64,000 nucleotides of DNA from Dellaglioa kimchii. Lineage in GTDB: Bacteria; Bacillota; Bacilli; Lactobacillales; Lactobacillaceae. Below are positions 7,338-15,477 of the stretch, piece after piece. Made by a program: the position numbers and the translations under genes. The stretch lies in the NCBI RefSeq assembly GCF_046115505.1, contig NZ_CP170736.1:1452743-1516742 (forward strand), given 5' to 3'. Positions within the stretch are counted from its first letter, which is position 1. Each line of letters starts with the position of its first letter. The notes beneath the pieces were generated by a model. That model was not told the DNA's origin, ran no database searches, and was given only the letters and a program-made list of their open reading frames with translations.

Positions 7338-9215
7338 ATGACACCAAAAATTGAATGGCTAGATACACCAACCGTTTTTCGTGTTGGACAGTTACCAGCT
7401 CATAGTGATCATAAGTACTATGCAACTCAAGCAGAAATGTTACAACAAAAAAGTTCATTTGAACAATCTTTGAATGGAATGTGGCAATTTAATTACAGTA
7501 TTAATGCAGCGAGTCGACCAAAAAAATTTTATCAGACTGACTTTGATGCAGAACAATTTGAGACAATTCCAGTACCACAACATATTGAATTATCAGGGTA
7601 TGAACAATTACATTATATTAATACGATGTATCCGTGGGAAGGACATGAATACAGACGACCTGCTTTTTCAGATACTGATTTAAATCAGTATGCTGGAATG
7701 TTTAGTGAGGCAGAATATAATCCAGTAGGTTCTTATTTAAACCATTTTGACTTAGAGCCAACTCTTCAAAATAAACGCGTTATTATCCGTTTTGAAGGTG
7801 TCGAACAGGCAATGTATGTCTGGTTGAATGGACATTTTATAGGATACGCAGAAGATAGTTTTACACCAAGTGAATTTGATCTGACACCTTATTTAAAAGA
7901 TAAGGATAATTGTTTGGCAGTTGAAGTGCATAAAAGAAGTTCTGCAGCCTTCATTGAAGATCAAGATTTTTTCCGTTTCTTCGGAATTTTTCGTGATGTA
8001 ACACTATTAGCACAACCTGCAACACATTTAGATGATTTTTGGGTAATTCCTAATTACGATAGTGGACAAAAAACAGGACAAGTCGATTTACAACTTCATT
8101 TTAGTGGGACAGAACAACGTGTCCGTGTCACGTTTAAAGACCAAGATGCGGTGTTATTTAGTGATGAATTAATGAGTGGGTCAGATGTTGAAAAGCACTA
8201 TAATTTAGCACAGCCAGTTACTGCTTGGCAAAATGACCGTCCTTATTTATATACATTACAACTAGAAATATTAGATACAGACGGTCAACTAATTGAAGTT
8301 ATTAACCAGTCAGTTGGTTTTCGCAAAATTGAGATTAAGAATCGCGTGATGTTATTAAATGGTGAACGATTAATTATTAATGGAGTCAATCGTCATGAGT
8401 GGAACCCTAAAACAGGAAGAACCATTTCAGATAATGATGAAGCTTGGGATGTTGCCTGTATGCAACGCAACAATATTAACGCAGTTCGGACGTCACATTA
8501 TCCAGATCGATTATCTTTTTACAATCGTTGTGATCAGGCTGGTATCTATATGATGGCTGAAACCAACTTAGAATCACATGGTTCTTGGCAGAAGATGGGT
8601 GCAGTTGAACCGTCTTGGAATGTGCCTGGCTCATCAGATCAATGGGAGGCAGCCGTTTTGGACCGTGCTAAAAGTAATTTTGAATTATTTAAAAATCATC
8701 CCTCAGTTTTATTTTGGTCATTGGGTAACGAATCATACGCCGGAAGTGTTTTAGAGAAAATGAATGAGTATTATAAACAAAAAGATTCGACACGATTAGT
8801 TCATTATGAAGGTGTTTTCCGCGCACCTGAATATAAAGATGTCATTTCAGATGTTGAAAGTCGGATGTATGCTACACCAGCCGAAATTAAAGATTATCTA
8901 GAGAATTCACCACAAAAACCATTTATCTTGTGTGAGTATATGCATGATATGGGTAATTCATTAGGTGGGATGAAATCATATATTGATTTATTACAACAAT
9001 ATGAATCCTATCAAGGTGGTTTCATCTGGGACTTTATCGATCAGGCGTTGTTAGTTGAAGATCCCGTAACAGGTCAAAATGAGTTGCGTTATGGTGGCGA
9101 TTTTGATGATCGACCATCTGATTATGCATTTTCGGGTGATGGACTCGTTTTTGCCACACGTAATGAAAAACCAGCAATGCAGGAGGTAAAATACTATTAT
9201 GGCACAGATAAATAA
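7338..9215 (+). CDS. lacL: Beta-galactosidase large subunit LacL
   Basis: Large subunit of the heterodimeric GH2 beta-galactosidase that hydrolyses lactose in the cytoplasm. It has 625 residues, matching LacL. The acid/base glutamate is in WSLGNES (Glu465) and the nucleophile in ILCEYMHDMGNS (Glu533). The conserved GVNRHEW is at 349-355. ATG 7338 follows CGGAGG at 7325-7330. The end overlaps lacM by 17 nt, so subunit synthesis is coupled. Expression is expected to be repressed by CcpA through the cre at 7303. No lactose permease or lac regulator is adjacent. Confidence 0.96.
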   Translation: MTPKIEWLDTPTVFRVGQLPAHSDHKYYATQAEMLQQKSSFEQSLNGMWQFNYSINAASRPKKFYQTDFDAEQFETIPVPQHIELSGYEQLHYINTMYPWEGHEYRRPAFSDTDLNQYAGMFSEAEYNPVGSYLNHFDLEPTLQNKRVIIRFEGVEQAMYVWLNGHFIGYAEDSFTPSEFDLTPYLKDKDNCLAVEVHKRSSAAFIEDQDFFRFFGIFRDVTLLAQPATHLDDFWVIPNYDSGQKTGQVDLQLHFSGTEQRVRVTFKDQDAVLFSDELMSGSDVEKHYNLAQPVTAWQNDRPYLYTLQLEILDTDGQLIEVINQSVGFRKIEIKNRVMLLNGERLIINGVNRHEWNPKTGRTISDNDEAWDVACMQRNNINAVRTSHYPDRLSFYNRCDQAGIYMMAETNLESHGSWQKMGAVEPSWNVPGSSDQWEAAVLDRAKSNFELFKNHPSVLFWSLGNESYAGSVLEKMNEYYKQKDSTRLVHYEGVFRAPEYKDVISDVESRMYATPAEIKDYLENSPQKPFILCEYMHDMGNSLGGMKSYIDLLQQYESYQGGFIWDFIDQALLVEDPVTGQNELRYGGDFDDRPSDYAFSGDGLVFATRNEKPAMQEVKYYYGTDK

Positions 9216-10158
9216 GCAGTTAACTGTCATTTACGGTGATGTCACACTCGGGTTAAAAGGAAATGATTTTCATTATATCTTCTCGTATCAAACGGGTGGA
9301 CCAGAATCTTTTAGAATTCAAGGTAAGGAGTGGCTTTATCGCTCACCAAAACCGACTTTTTGGCGTGCAACAACGGATAACGATCAGGGGAGTCAGTTTC
9401 CACTAAAGTCAGGGATGTGGTTGGCTGCTGATCAATTCAGTGATTGTCAATCAGTTGAAGTTGCCATTAATGATAAACCAATTGTGTTACCTATTGCACC
9501 TGAAAACAATCGTTACACTAACCATGAAGTCGCTGAAAAAGTGGCTATAAGTTATACTTATAACACACTGACCGTGCCACAAACGCAAGTGACGGTTACT
9601 TATACTGTTGAAGCAACTGGAAAAATGAACGTTGCAGTTTCATATCAAGGAAAAGCTGAATTACCCTCATTACCTATTTTTGGGTTGCGATTTATTATGC
9701 CCACACCAGCGACTCGTTTTTGTTACCAAGGATTATCGGGAGAAACTTATCCAGATAGAATGGCCGGAGGAATTCCAGGCCAATATGAAGTCCAAGGGTT
9801 ACCAGTGACACCATACTTAGTTCCGCAAGATTGTGGTGTGCATATGCAAAATGATTGGGTAACTGTATATCGACAATCTGTTTTGGATAATCGTATGCAA
9901 CAGGTCTCTGAAACGGGATTAACATTTAGTGCGGTTGATCAACCAATTGCGTTTAGTTGTTTACCTTATACAGCTGAAGAATTAGAAAATGCGACACATC
10001 ATAGTGAATTACCAGCGGAACATCGGACCGTTTTATCGATTCTAGGCGCCGTTCGAGGTGTTGGCGGTATTGATAGTTGGGGTAGTGATGTCGAGGATGA
10101 CTATCAAATTGATGCGACGAAGGATATTGCCTATCAATTTGATATCTTATTTGACTAG
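9199..10158 (+). CDS. lacM: Beta-galactosidase small subunit LacM
   Basis: Small subunit of the LacLM enzyme, corresponding to the C-terminal domain of one-chain GH2 beta-galactosidases. It has 319 residues. Conserved segments such as FWRATTDNDQGSQ near residue 54 and WGSDVEDDYQID near the end identify it. ATG 9199 is preceded by GCAGGAGG inside lacL and overlaps the lacL stop by 17 nt. It carries no catalytic pair itself and is needed for an active complex. Confidence 0.95.
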   Translation: MAQINKQLTVIYGDVTLGLKGNDFHYIFSYQTGGPESFRIQGKEWLYRSPKPTFWRATTDNDQGSQFPLKSGMWLAADQFSDCQSVEVAINDKPIVLPIAPENNRYTNHEVAEKVAISYTYNTLTVPQTQVTVTYTVEATGKMNVAVSYQGKAELPSLPIFGLRFIMPTPATRFCYQGLSGETYPDRMAGGIPGQYEVQGLPVTPYLVPQDCGVHMQNDWVTVYRQSVLDNRMQQVSETGLTFSAVDQPIAFSCLPYTAEELENATHHSELPAEHRTVLSILGAVRGVGGIDSWGSDVEDDYQIDATKDIAYQFDILFD

Positions 10159-10159
10159 G

Positions 10160-10455
10160 TTGCCTATCCACCATAACTATAGTAAACTGTAAATAATTAA
10201 TAAACAGGGAGTGTGAAGTGCATTGGTAAATACAAATCGTTAATCGAATAACTGTCGACTAAGCATGGGGCGAAGTGTGTCTTTTTATGCATGTGGACTA
10301 TTCAAACGGTTTGCAATATCAATTCTTTTTCACATCTGAAAGAACCACTTTTTTTGATGGATAACGATTGAAGAGCATATAACTGTATGCTCTTTTTTTG
10401 TAGAATCAAATGGATAGTTTAGCGGTCGACCTCACAAAGAAATGAGGTACTCACT
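10160..10455 (+). promoter_or_regulatory. Long leader of the ABC-F gene with attenuator features
   Basis: About 300 nt between lacM and the ABC-F coding region. It holds a -10-like TATAGT at 10178-10183, AGGGAG at 10206-10211 followed by very short frames (for example TTG 10224 to TAA 10244, six codons), an 8-nt segment AATCGTTA (10235-10242) complementary to TAACGATT (10362-10369), and a terminator hairpin at 10372-10399. Lsa- and Vga-type ABC-F genes are known to be controlled by ribosome-dependent attenuation, so this layout fits. The pairing scheme is inference. Confidence 0.5.
10372..10399 (+). terminator. Intrinsic terminator within the ABC-F leader
   Basis: Stem AGAGCATA (10372-10379) with TATGCTCT (10386-10393), loop TAACTG, seven T. 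It lies about 60 nt before the ABC-F coding region and could end lacLM transcripts, act as an attenuator, or both. Confidence 0.85.
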
Positions 10456-11931
10456 ATAGGAACAATACAAATTAAACAATTAAGTTTTCAATATGATGGA
10501 CAATTAGCACCAATTTTTAAAAATGTTGATTTACAATTAGATGCTAGCTGGAAATTAGGTCTAATTGGTAGAAATGGTCGCGGAAAAACGACTTTATTTA
10601 GAATTCTACAAAATCAATTACAGTATCAAGGAAAAATTAGAACAGATTTAGAATTTCAGTATTTCCCTCAACCGGTTGTTAAACCAGAAGAGTCAGTATG
10701 GCTAGTTATCAAGAGCATCACAGACTTACAAGATTATGATCAGTGGCAAATTTTAATCGAATTAGATAAGCTTGGATTATCTGAAAAATTATTGACGGAA
10801 CCATTTAATCAATTAAGTCCAGGACAACAAACTAAGATATTATTAGTTAGCTTATTTGTTGGCGAAGGTAAATTTCAATTAATAGATGAACCAACTAATC
10901 ATCTAGATGAAAATGGTCGAAAAATCATTTCTGATTATCTAAGACAAAAACAAGGGTTTATCTTAATCAGTCATGATCGTTATTTTTTAAATAATATTAT
11001 TGATCACGTCATTTCAATTGATCGTGCTAAAATTAGCCAATTTAAGGGTAATTATAATACGTGGGCTGACGAAAATACGGCACGAAATAATTGGGAATTT
11101 AATGAAAAAGAAAAATTACAACGTGATATTAAGCGATTAGAAGGTGCTTCACGGAAAAAAACGGGTTGGGCTAATCAGACAGAGGCGAAAGTATCTGGTG
11201 CGACAGACAGAGGATTTATCAGCCACAAGTCAGCTAAATCTATGAAACGAGCACTAAGTATTAAAAAACGTGCCGATAAAGCAGTAGAAGTGAAAAAATC
11301 TTTACTTAAGAATATTGATGTGGCAGATCCTTTAACGTTGAATTTTGAAAAATTAGTGATAGATAAGACGTTACTAGAAGTAATTGGCTTATCAGCATTT
11401 CGTAAACACTCGCCGGTAAATAAACCGATAGATTTTAAATTAAAGACAGGAGAGCGCGTTATTATTCAGGGTGAAAATGGTTCTGGTAAGTCGAGTGTTA
11501 TCGCTGCTATACTAGGTCAATTAAAGTTTCAAGGGCAATACAAATTTGCAACACCTTTAAAAGTGAGCTGGTTACCGCAAAGTTTTGATGGCTTATCTGG
11601 TTCTTTACAAGAATTCGCTGCAGAAAAAAATGTTTCTTATTCTTTAATGTTGGATACATTAAGAAAACTTGGTTTTGAACGTTATGAATTTGATAAAGAT
11701 ATCAGTCAAATGAGCATGGGCCAAAAGAGAAAATTGGCTTTAAGTCGTTCGTTGGTTGAACCAGCAAATATATATATTTGGGATGAGCCACTTAATTATC
11801 TAGATGTCATTACGCGTCAACAAATTCAAGATGTTATTCTGGCTTTTCAACCACCAATGGTAATCATAGATCATGATAAAGAATTCGTTGAAAAAGTTGG
11901 AACGAAATTCGTTGAGATAGAACATTATTAG
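10456..11931 (+). CDS. Lsa-type ABC-F ribosomal protection protein with ATA at the start position
   Basis: ABC-F proteins of the Lsa group displace lincosamide, pleuromutilin and streptogramin A antibiotics from the ribosome. The frame is open from 10423. Homology begins at 10456 (reads I/M-GTIQIKQLSF), giving 491 residues, close to Lsa(A). Two complete ATPase sites are seen: Walker A GRNGRGKT (38-45) and GENGSGKS (339-346), signatures LSPGQ (about 120) and MSMGQ (about 419), and Walker B LIDEP and IWDEP. GAGGT at 10444-10448 is 7 nt before the ATA. No ATG, GTG or TTG occurs in frame until TTG 10792, which would delete the first Walker A. So either ATA initiates or the gene is silenced by a start mutation; it is otherwise intact. 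Specificity within Lsa is not determined. Confidence 0.8.
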   Translation: MGTIQIKQLSFQYDGQLAPIFKNVDLQLDASWKLGLIGRNGRGKTTLFRILQNQLQYQGKIRTDLEFQYFPQPVVKPEESVWLVIKSITDLQDYDQWQILIELDKLGLSEKLLTEPFNQLSPGQQTKILLVSLFVGEGKFQLIDEPTNHLDENGRKIISDYLRQKQGFILISHDRYFLNNIIDHVISIDRAKISQFKGNYNTWADENTARNNWEFNEKEKLQRDIKRLEGASRKKTGWANQTEAKVSGATDRGFISHKSAKSMKRALSIKKRADKAVEVKKSLLKNIDVADPLTLNFEKLVIDKTLLEVIGLSAFRKHSPVNKPIDFKLKTGERVIIQGENGSGKSSVIAAILGQLKFQGQYKFATPLKVSWLPQSFDGLSGSLQEFAAEKNVSYSLMLDTLRKLGFERYEFDKDISQMSMGQKRKLALSRSLVEPANIYIWDEPLNYLDVITRQQIQDVILAFQPPMVIIDHDKEFVEKVGTKFVEIEHY

Positions 11932-11968
11932 TGAAAGGTTAATTTAAGGTATCCAATTTATACGTCTA

Positions 11969-11998
11969 TTGATATCAAGAGAGTCGTAATGATATACT
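11969..11998 (+). promoter_or_regulatory. Promoter of the 47-aa gene
   Basis: TTGATA (11969-11974), 18-nt spacer, TATACT (11993-11998). It leaves a leader of about 165 nt containing the hairpin AAGTTGA (12063-12069) with TCAACTT (12081-12087). Confidence 0.55.
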
Positions 11999-12167
11999 GT
12001 TAAGAGCATAGTTATTTTAACTGTATACTGATTAGTGAGGCATACAGAATTAAAATCGACGTAAGTTGAATAATAAAAGATCAACTTTATTTGAAGGCAT
12101 GTATTCATAATATGAATCTTTAACTTTGAAAGAAATTGTTAATTAATAGAGCAAGGAGGAAACACTA

Positions 12168-12311
12168 ATGGCTGATAAAGCAAAGACTGATAGAGATAAA
12201 ATGTTAGAAATTATCAAAAAGAAACAAACTGATGGCGGAAACTTCAACAAGAAGGCTACTGCTAGAAATGATCGTACTAAAATGCGTAAGGGTCCTAAGA
12301 TTTTTAAATAG
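12168..12311 (+). CDS. Small basic protein, 47 aa
   Basis: ATG 12168 sits 7 nt after a strong AAGGAGGA (12153-12160). The product is 47 residues, very rich in Lys and Arg, ending RKGPKIFK. A terminator follows at 12324. The strong RBS, own promoter and terminator argue that it is real. I do not know its function. The composition (short, soluble, highly basic) suggests an RNA- or ribosome-associated role, which is inference only. Confidence 0.75.
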   Translation: MADKAKTDRDKMLEIIKKKQTDGGNFNKKATARNDRTKMRKGPKIFK

Positions 12312-12323
12312 AGGGTTAGACTT

Positions 12324-12352
12324 AGCTCAGATAAATATCTGGGCTATTTTTA
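12324..12352 (+). terminator. Terminator of the 47-aa gene
   Basis: Stem AGCTCAGAT (12324-12332) with ATCTGGGCT (12337-12345), one G-T pair, loop AAAT, followed by ATTTTTATT. Confidence 0.75.
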
Positions 12353-12377
12353 TTGTTCATTAAAACCTAGCACATCT

Positions 12378-12896
12378 TTACTGAATCAGTTCCAATATAT
12401 CTGCAGTAACTTCTTCGGCTGTAGCAGGACTACCACTACTAATCCATTGCAACATCGTTCGTAAAACGCCACCAAGAATGAACGTTTTTTGAGTATTATT
12501 TAGTCGACTGATACTAGGCGTGTCTTTAAGGATTTTTTCAAAGTAAGTATAAAAGGAATCCTCCAATAAATAAACAATATCATTTTTAATTAGAATATCC
12601 ATAAATTCAGAATCATTATGCCAGTAGTTAAAAGCTAGCTTGAAAATATTTTTTAAACTAATTTCTGCTTGATTAGATTTAAGTTCAGCGTAAAACTGGT
12701 CAAATAGGTAATCAGACCGAGTTAGTAAAATTGCGTCCTTATTCTCAAAATTACGATAAAAAGTCAGCCGGGCAACTCCGGCTTTTTTTGTGATTTCAGT
12801 TATTGTGATTTCTTGATAAGATTTTATTTTTAATAATTCAATTAAAGAATCAATAATCAAATTTTTACTTAATTTTGCTTGGTTATTTTCCGTCAT
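12378..12896 (-). CDS. TetR/AcrR family transcriptional regulator
   Basis: A 172-residue one-component regulator with the TetR N-terminal helix-turn-helix: about residues 25-50 read YQEITITEITKKAGVARLTF followed by YRNFENKD. The C-terminal ligand domain is divergent, as usual. It is transcribed away from the quinone reductase gene. The shared region carries two palindromic sites (12915-12930 and 12965-12998), so it probably represses itself and the reductase. The ligand is unknown. Confidence 0.88.
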   Translation of the reverse strand: MTENNQAKLSKNLIIDSLIELLKIKSYQEITITEITKKAGVARLTFYRNFENKDAILLTRSDYLFDQFYAELKSNQAEISLKNIFKLAFNYWHNDSEFMDILIKNDIVYLLEDSFYTYFEKILKDTPSISRLNNTQKTFILGGVLRTMLQWISSGSPATAEEVTADILELIQ

Positions 12897-12914
12897 TTTT
12901 TATATCTCCTTGAA

Positions 12915-12930
12915 GTGTAACAAATAACAC
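12915..12930. promoter_or_regulatory. Operator-like palindrome near the tetR-type gene
   Basis: GTGTAACAAATAACAC, arms GTGT/ACAC, just upstream of the regulator start codon. It shares the GTGTAACAAAT core with the larger palindrome at 12965-12998. Confidence 0.45.
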
Positions 12931-12964
12931 GATTTTGTATCTTGTAAATCACGCGATGAATGAT

Positions 12965-12998
12965 TAATATAAGTGTAACAAATGTAACACTTATATTA
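12965..12998. promoter_or_regulatory. Operator palindrome between tetR-type gene and quinone reductase
   Basis: Perfect 12-bp arms: TAATATAAGTGT (12965-12976) and ACACTTATATTA (12987-12998), 10-nt centre containing a TGTAACA repeat. This is the typical size and place for a TetR-family operator. Confidence 0.65.
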
Positions 12999-13084
12999 AG
13001 AAAGATAAATGTCACTTGAAGTATTTTATATAAAGTCCTAAAAGTCGGAAAATTGATTAAACTAATTAAATGAGGTTATTGAAC

Positions 13085-13702
13085 ATGAAAAAGATTTGTA
13101 TTATATTTGATCATCCCTACACTGCAAATGCTGGATACAATGAATTGCACAATAGGAGCTATTCAGCGGCATTACTAGTTAGTGCTAAGGCAGCGTATGA
13201 AAAAAAAGGTTGTACTGTGGACGTAATTGATTTGCATAAAGATGGGTTTGATCCTGTAATGCACCAAGAAGACCTAATATCTTGGCGTAAGAAGATACCA
13301 ACAGATTCTATGACGGCAAATTATCAAGAACGCCTCATGGCTGCAGATGAGCTTGTCTTTATTTTTCCAATCTGGTGGGAATCTATGCCAGCTATGATGA
13401 AGGGATTCTTTGACAAAGTTATTGCTAAAGGAATTCTTTATACAGAGCAGGAAAATAAAAAATTATTTAAAAATGAGATGGTTCATTTAAAGAAAGTTAA
13501 AATGGTTACAACCATGTCAATACCAGGTTGTATTTATCGAACTATCTTTGGAAGTCCTGTGACTAAAATGGTATTTAGGGGAACATTCCGGAAGATGGGG
13601 TTTAACCAGTTGAAATGGTTTAACTTTGCTGCAGTTCAAGGGATGAAACTTGAAAAACGACAACAGTTGTTGAAGAAGTTTGAAAATAATATTGTGAAGT
13701 AA
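13085..13702 (+). CDS. NAD(P)H dehydrogenase (quinone), flavodoxin-like fold
   Basis: A 205-residue protein of the NQO/MdaB/KefF-type family, two-electron reductases of quinones using FMN or FAD. The N-terminus KKICIIFDHPYTANAGYN is the typical flavin-phosphate strand-loop, and the FPIWWESMPAMMKGFFDKV segment near residue 95 is diagnostic. ATG 13085 lies 9 nt after GAGG (13072-13075), which is better than ATG 13070. It is divergent from the TetR regulator and probably its target. It likely serves in detoxifying quinones or electrophiles. Confidence 0.88.
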   Translation: MKKICIIFDHPYTANAGYNELHNRSYSAALLVSAKAAYEKKGCTVDVIDLHKDGFDPVMHQEDLISWRKKIPTDSMTANYQERLMAADELVFIFPIWWESMPAMMKGFFDKVIAKGILYTEQENKKLFKNEMVHLKKVKMVTTMSIPGCIYRTIFGSPVTKMVFRGTFRKMGFNQLKWFNFAAVQGMKLEKRQQLLKKFENNIVK

Positions 13703-13749
13703 GAGGGTTCAACCTGATTGGGTAAATACAATTAGGTTGACTCTTTTTT
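13702..13749 (+). terminator. Terminator after the quinone reductase gene
   Basis: Stem TCAACCTGATT (about 13709-13719) with AATTAGGTTGA (13730-13740), followed by CTCTTTTTT. Confidence 0.75.
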
Positions 13750-13862
13750 AATATCACCAGAAACGAATCTTTTGAATTTAGTTCAGTTAATTTAAGTAGT
13801 ATAATATAATTGAATTATTAGAGATGAAAAGAGCGTTAAATAGTGAATGGAGGGGCAAAATG

Positions 13863-14444
13863 ATGACTGAACATGAAAAATTATTAGCAGGTCAAGATTA
13901 TGATTATCGCGACCCAGAATTACAGGGGATGATTGCGGCGGGAAAAAGATTAGTTTCTCTGATTAATACGACAGCTGACCTAGAGAAAAGAACAGCAGCA
14001 ATTCACGAGTTGTTAGGAAAGGTTGGTAAAGGCCTCGTTATTAATGGTCAATTTAATACAGTTTATGGTAAACATATCACTGTTGGTGACGATGTTTTTA
14101 TTAACGGTAATTGTACATTTCAAGATTCAAACAGAATCACATTAGGAGATCGTGTCATTGTCGCACCAGATACGAAGTTATATTGTGGTGAACATGCATT
14201 AGACGCAACAAAACGTTTTGGAAAAAGACAAGATGGTAGTCGTTATTTAATTACCTATACTAAACCAATTACAATTGGCAACGATGTGTGGATAGGTGGA
14301 AATGTCACGATTATTGGTGGCGTTCATATTGGGGACAATGTGATTGTAGCAGCTGGTGCAGTGGTTACAAAAGACGTTCCTGACAATACAGTAGTGGGCG
14401 GCGTACCCGCCAAAGTTATTAAACAATTAGAACCATTAAAATAA
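13863..14444 (+). CDS. Maltose/galactoside O-acetyltransferase-like protein
   Basis: A 193-residue left-handed beta-helix (hexapeptide repeat) acetyltransferase of the Maa/LacA/NodL group, which moves acetyl from acetyl-CoA to sugars. The N-terminal Maa domain is TEHEKLLAGQDYDYRDPEL. The hexapeptide repeats run from about residue 60, and the C-terminal loop GAVVTKDVPDNTVVGGVPAK is diagnostic. ATG 13863 is 7 nt after GGAGGGG (13849-13855); ATG 13860 is equally possible. The acceptor sugar is unknown. A second, different paralogue lies at 24573. Confidence 0.88.
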   Translation: MTEHEKLLAGQDYDYRDPELQGMIAAGKRLVSLINTTADLEKRTAAIHELLGKVGKGLVINGQFNTVYGKHITVGDDVFINGNCTFQDSNRITLGDRVIVAPDTKLYCGEHALDATKRFGKRQDGSRYLITYTKPITIGNDVWIGGNVTIIGGVHIGDNVIVAAGAVVTKDVPDNTVVGGVPAKVIKQLEPLK

Positions 14445-14559
14445 GAAAGATTTTATATTGGGTGAGAGGAATGAGCAGGCTGTTTTAGCATTTTTGCCTA
14501 GTAGTAGATAATCAGCTCAATTAAAGAAACTTAAATTAGGTTGTAGGAGGGAAAAGTTA

Positions 14560-15477
14560 ATGACAAGTATTGATGTTTTTGCACACGTTTTACCACCACA
14601 TTTTTATAACGAGATGTTAGCTATTCAGCCAGATTTACCTGAAAAAATGCCATTTATTAAACATCCCTTATTGATTGATATTGAACAAAGACGACTATCA
14701 CGGAATAAAAATGTCCAACAAGTTATCTCAGCAGTCAATGTTAATCCTGAGGACTACGTAGGGACAGAACAAGCAGCAGTATTATGCTGGCAAGCTAATA
14801 ATGAAATGATTGAAATGGTTAAACAAAATCCGGACATATTTAAAGCGGGCATTGCAATGGTGCCTCTAAATAATATTGACGAAGCAATACGTATTCTAAA
14901 AGAACAAGTACTGAAAAATCCAGAATTAGTTGGTATTCAATTATTTACACGTGCCCTTGGTAAAAGTATTGCTGCAAAGGAATATCGGGTTATTTTTGAA
15001 ATGGCTGCACAATTAAATATTCCAATTTTATTACACCCAATTTTTGACGATCGAAAACCAGATAATAATATTATTTTTAGTTGGGAATATGAACTAACGC
15101 AAGCAATGTTGCAATTAGTACAGTCAGGAATTTTTAATGACTATCCTACACTTAAAATAATTGTCCATCATGCTGGAGCGATGGTACCTTATTTTGCTGA
15201 ACGAATTAACCATATTCTATCACCAGAACAGGCAGCTGATTTTAAACGTTTCTATGTAGATACTGCTTTATTGGGCAATCCTAAAGCATTGGGGTTAGCA
15301 ATCGATTATTATGGTGTTAATCACGTACTGTTTGGAACTGATGCACCATTAGGAATTGCGCCAGCTGGAGCAACTGATGCCATAATTGAGGCTTTAGATC
15401 AGCTAAATCTTTCGAAAGAGGATCGAGCCCTGATTAATTATGAAAATTATAATCGTTTGATGGGATTGGGTGAATAA
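14560..15477 (+). CDS. Amidohydrolase family protein (ACMSD-like)
   Basis: A 305-residue TIM-barrel amidohydrolase related to aminocarboxymuconate-semialdehyde decarboxylase and resorcylate decarboxylases. Visible motifs are IDVFAHVLPP at 4-13, ILLHPIFDD near 165, IIVHHAGAMVPYFAERI near 205 and LFGTDAPLG near 264. The usual metal-binding HxH after strand 1 reads FxH here, so one ligand is replaced by Phe. The RBS is GGAGGG before ATG 14560. It is followed without a gap by an ABM-domain protein. The substrate is unknown; decarboxylation or hydrolysis of a small aromatic acid is inference. Confidence 0.8.
   Translation: MTSIDVFAHVLPPHFYNEMLAIQPDLPEKMPFIKHPLLIDIEQRRLSRNKNVQQVISAVNVNPEDYVGTEQAAVLCWQANNEMIEMVKQNPDIFKAGIAMVPLNNIDEAIRILKEQVLKNPELVGIQLFTRALGKSIAAKEYRVIFEMAAQLNIPILLHPIFDDRKPDNNIIFSWEYELTQAMLQLVQSGIFNDYPTLKIIVHHAGAMVPYFAERINHILSPEQAADFKRFYVDTALLGNPKALGLAIDYYGVNHVLFGTDAPLGIAPAGATDAIIEALDQLNLSKEDRALINYENYNRLMGLGE

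Noticed and set aside
9953..10174. 73-codon minus-strand frame over the lacM end
   Set aside because: Antisense of lacM with biased composition; no RBS or independent support.
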